DNA from: Rs1 sp029027825
GTDB taxonomy: Bacteria; Pseudomonadota; Gammaproteobacteria; Pseudomonadales; Balneatricaceae
DNA length: 64,000 nt
Assembly: GCA_029027825.1 (NCBI GenBank)
Contig: CP093399.1
Span: 4,216,001-4,280,000, forward strand
Direction: 5' to 3'
Positions 62,905 through 64,000 of this stretch are shown here, one piece after another; the stretch's first letter is position 1, and each line of letters opens with the position of its first letter. The position numbers and the translations under genes are program-made. The notes under the pieces were generated by a model. That model was not told the DNA's origin and did no database searches. It was given only the letters and a program-made list of their open reading frames with translations.

Positions 62905-64000
62905 TTACACGGCGGTCAACGTCGTGAAACCCAGCACTAACCATTTAATCCCTACATCATCAAAGTTCACTTGTACTCGGGTTTTCGCCCCAGTTCCCTC
63001 TGAGCTAAGTACGATCCCCTCGCCAAAGCTATCGTGGAAGACGCGTTGACCTATGTGTAGACCACTGTTTTGCTCCGCTTCTTGGGTGAACATGCTACTG
63101 TTGTTATAAGTGGTTGGTCTGGCAGTTAAAGGGCGGCTGATGGTGGCATTGAGCCGAACTTCTTCGACTAATTCAATCGGTATCTCATTAATAAATCGAG
63201 AGGGGCGATTGTAGTTTTCCTGCCCGTACATACGCCTTGACTCTGCATAAGTGATAAACAACTTTTTCATCGCGCGGGTGATGCCGACGTAACAGAGACG
63301 CCGCTCTTCCTCCATGCGTCCCGCTTCCTCAGCTGATTTGCTCCCCGGGAAGAGCCCCTCTTCCATACCGACCATGAAGACCAGCGGAAACTCCAGACCT
63401 TTGGCTGAGTGCAGCGTCATGAGCTGTACGCTATCTTGGTGTTCATCGGCTTGTGCTTCACCGGCATCCAGTGCCGCCTGATTTAAAAAGGCCGCCAGTG
63501 CGGTGCTGAATTCAGTTTCTTGTCCTTCGTCTTCCGTCAGCATCCACTGTTGATTAAACTGTTTGGCCGCATTTACTAACTCTTCCAAGTTTTCTAGACG
63601 CGACTGAGCCTTTTCGCCTTTTTCTTTAAGGTGGTGGGGAATAAGCCCCGAGAGCTGAATCGCATGATCGGTGATCTCTTCCAGTTTAGTGCCGGCTGAA
63701 CCACTGTCTAACTGATTGATCAAGTCTAAAAATCCCTGCAGCGCCTCGGCGGCTTTGGCGGGGATCTTTTTGTATTCGACGACTTCATTGGCGGCTCGCC
63801 ACATCGAAATACCTTCGACTCTGGCTTGGGTCCGTATCACTTCGATGGTTCTGGTGCCTATTCGGCGGCTCGGGACGTTGACCACGCGCTCCATGGCTGT
63901 GTCGTCCTCACGATTGGCAATTAAGCGCATGTAAGCCAGCGCATTTTTGATCTCCAATCGATCGTAGAAACGGTGCCCACCATAAATTTTATAGGGCACT
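62905..64000 (-). CDS. uvrD: DNA helicase II, C-terminal part (truncated by window edge)
   Basis: UvrD unwinds DNA in nucleotide-excision and mismatch repair. The last 364 residues are visible; the N-terminal ATPase motifs lie beyond the right edge. Motif IV-type text is YKIYGGHRFYDRLEIKNALA, motif V is TLHSAKGLEFPLVFMVGMEE, and motif VI is EERRLCYVGITRAMKKL. The end has the Tudor-like C-terminal domain (IGQRVFHDSFGEGIVLS). I call it UvrD rather than Rep because of the EGLFPGS and the C-terminal domain. Confidence 0.96.
   Translation of the reverse strand, partial: VPYKIYGGHRFYDRLEIKNALAYMRLIANREDDTAMERVVNVPSRRIGTRTIEVIRTQARVEGISMWRAANEVVEYKKIPAKAAEALQGFLDLINQLDSGSAGTKLEEITDHAIQLSGLIPHHLKEKGEKAQSRLENLEELVNAAKQFNQQWMLTEDEGQETEFSTALAAFLNQAALDAGEAQADEHQDSVQLMTLHSAKGLEFPLVFMVGMEEGLFPGSKSAEEAGRMEEERRLCYVGITRAMKKLFITYAESRRMYGQENYNRPSRFINEIPIELVEEVRLNATISRPLTARPTTYNNSSMFTQEAEQNSGLHIGQRVFHDSFGEGIVLSSEGTGAKTRVQVNFDDVGIKWLVLGFTTLTAV

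Overview
The window reads as chromosomal DNA of a marine-type gammaproteobacterium. The evidence is a GyrB with the large proteobacterial insertion, a phoR-phoB-ubiA-ubiC block beside a long pst operon as in Pseudomonas-like genomes, PutA, NhaD, HexR, PA3496-like small proteins, DUF1415 and DUF938 proteins, and moderate-to-low GC. The exact genus cannot be fixed by reading alone; a Cellvibrionales/Spongiibacteraceae-like lineage is an inference. gyrB at the left edge places the window near the replication origin. No tRNA, rRNA or CRISPR array was seen.

Layout. 1-4300: end of gyrB, a small membrane protein and a very AT-rich glycosyltransferase. 4300-6000: a HisA-like gene broken by an in-frame TAG, then three repeat elements in a row. 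6000-10260: a TrmB-type regulator divergent from glmU and glmS (UDP-GlcNAc supply), with a palindrome at the divergent start and a structured glmS leader. 10700-13850: an AT-rich accessory operon made of an sce7726-like PD-(D/E)XK protein, an sce7725-like protein, and a zinc-ribbon/RES/cold-shock fusion. This is the best candidate for a poorly described system. 13850-18300: gene debris, two transporters and a Fic gene split by an in-frame TAA. 18300-27200: a PEP-mutase-family enzyme, a GGDEF-EAL protein, a clearly GC-richer three-gene block (DUF2271, PepSY-flavodoxin reductase, ankyrin) and a ZIP transporter.

27600-35100: proline and amino acid handling (PutA without a DNA-binding domain, a YjeH-like permease, an Lrp-type regulator) and the Na+/H+ antiporter NhaD. 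35100-43300: YiiX-like hydrolase, thymidine kinase, alkaline phosphatase, two small paralogs, HexR, YjaG-like protein, small membrane proteins and CysZ. 43300-47000: phoR (broken by an in-frame TAG), phoB, ubiA, ubiC. 47300-53200: a sterol-desaturase-family protein, DUF1415, a DUF2946-like/PepSY pair and a DsbA-like/receiver/GGDEF fusion. 53570-61240: phoU-pstB-pstA-pstC on the minus strand, a divergent solute-binding protein, and pstS. 61600-64000: thioesterase, DUF938 methyltransferase and the C-terminal part of UvrD.

Three themes recur. First, phosphate: phoB, pstC and pstS each have an upstream pair of 7-mers spaced 11 bases apart that matches a Pho box, yet the sensor kinase gene phoR is broken. 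Second, decay: at least three genes (hisA-like, fic, phoR) are interrupted by single in-frame stops while the rest of the frame is preserved. Third, two families of short terminal-inverted-repeat elements without any transposase are scattered through intergenic gaps; several copies have short direct flanking repeats and others are one-ended relics.
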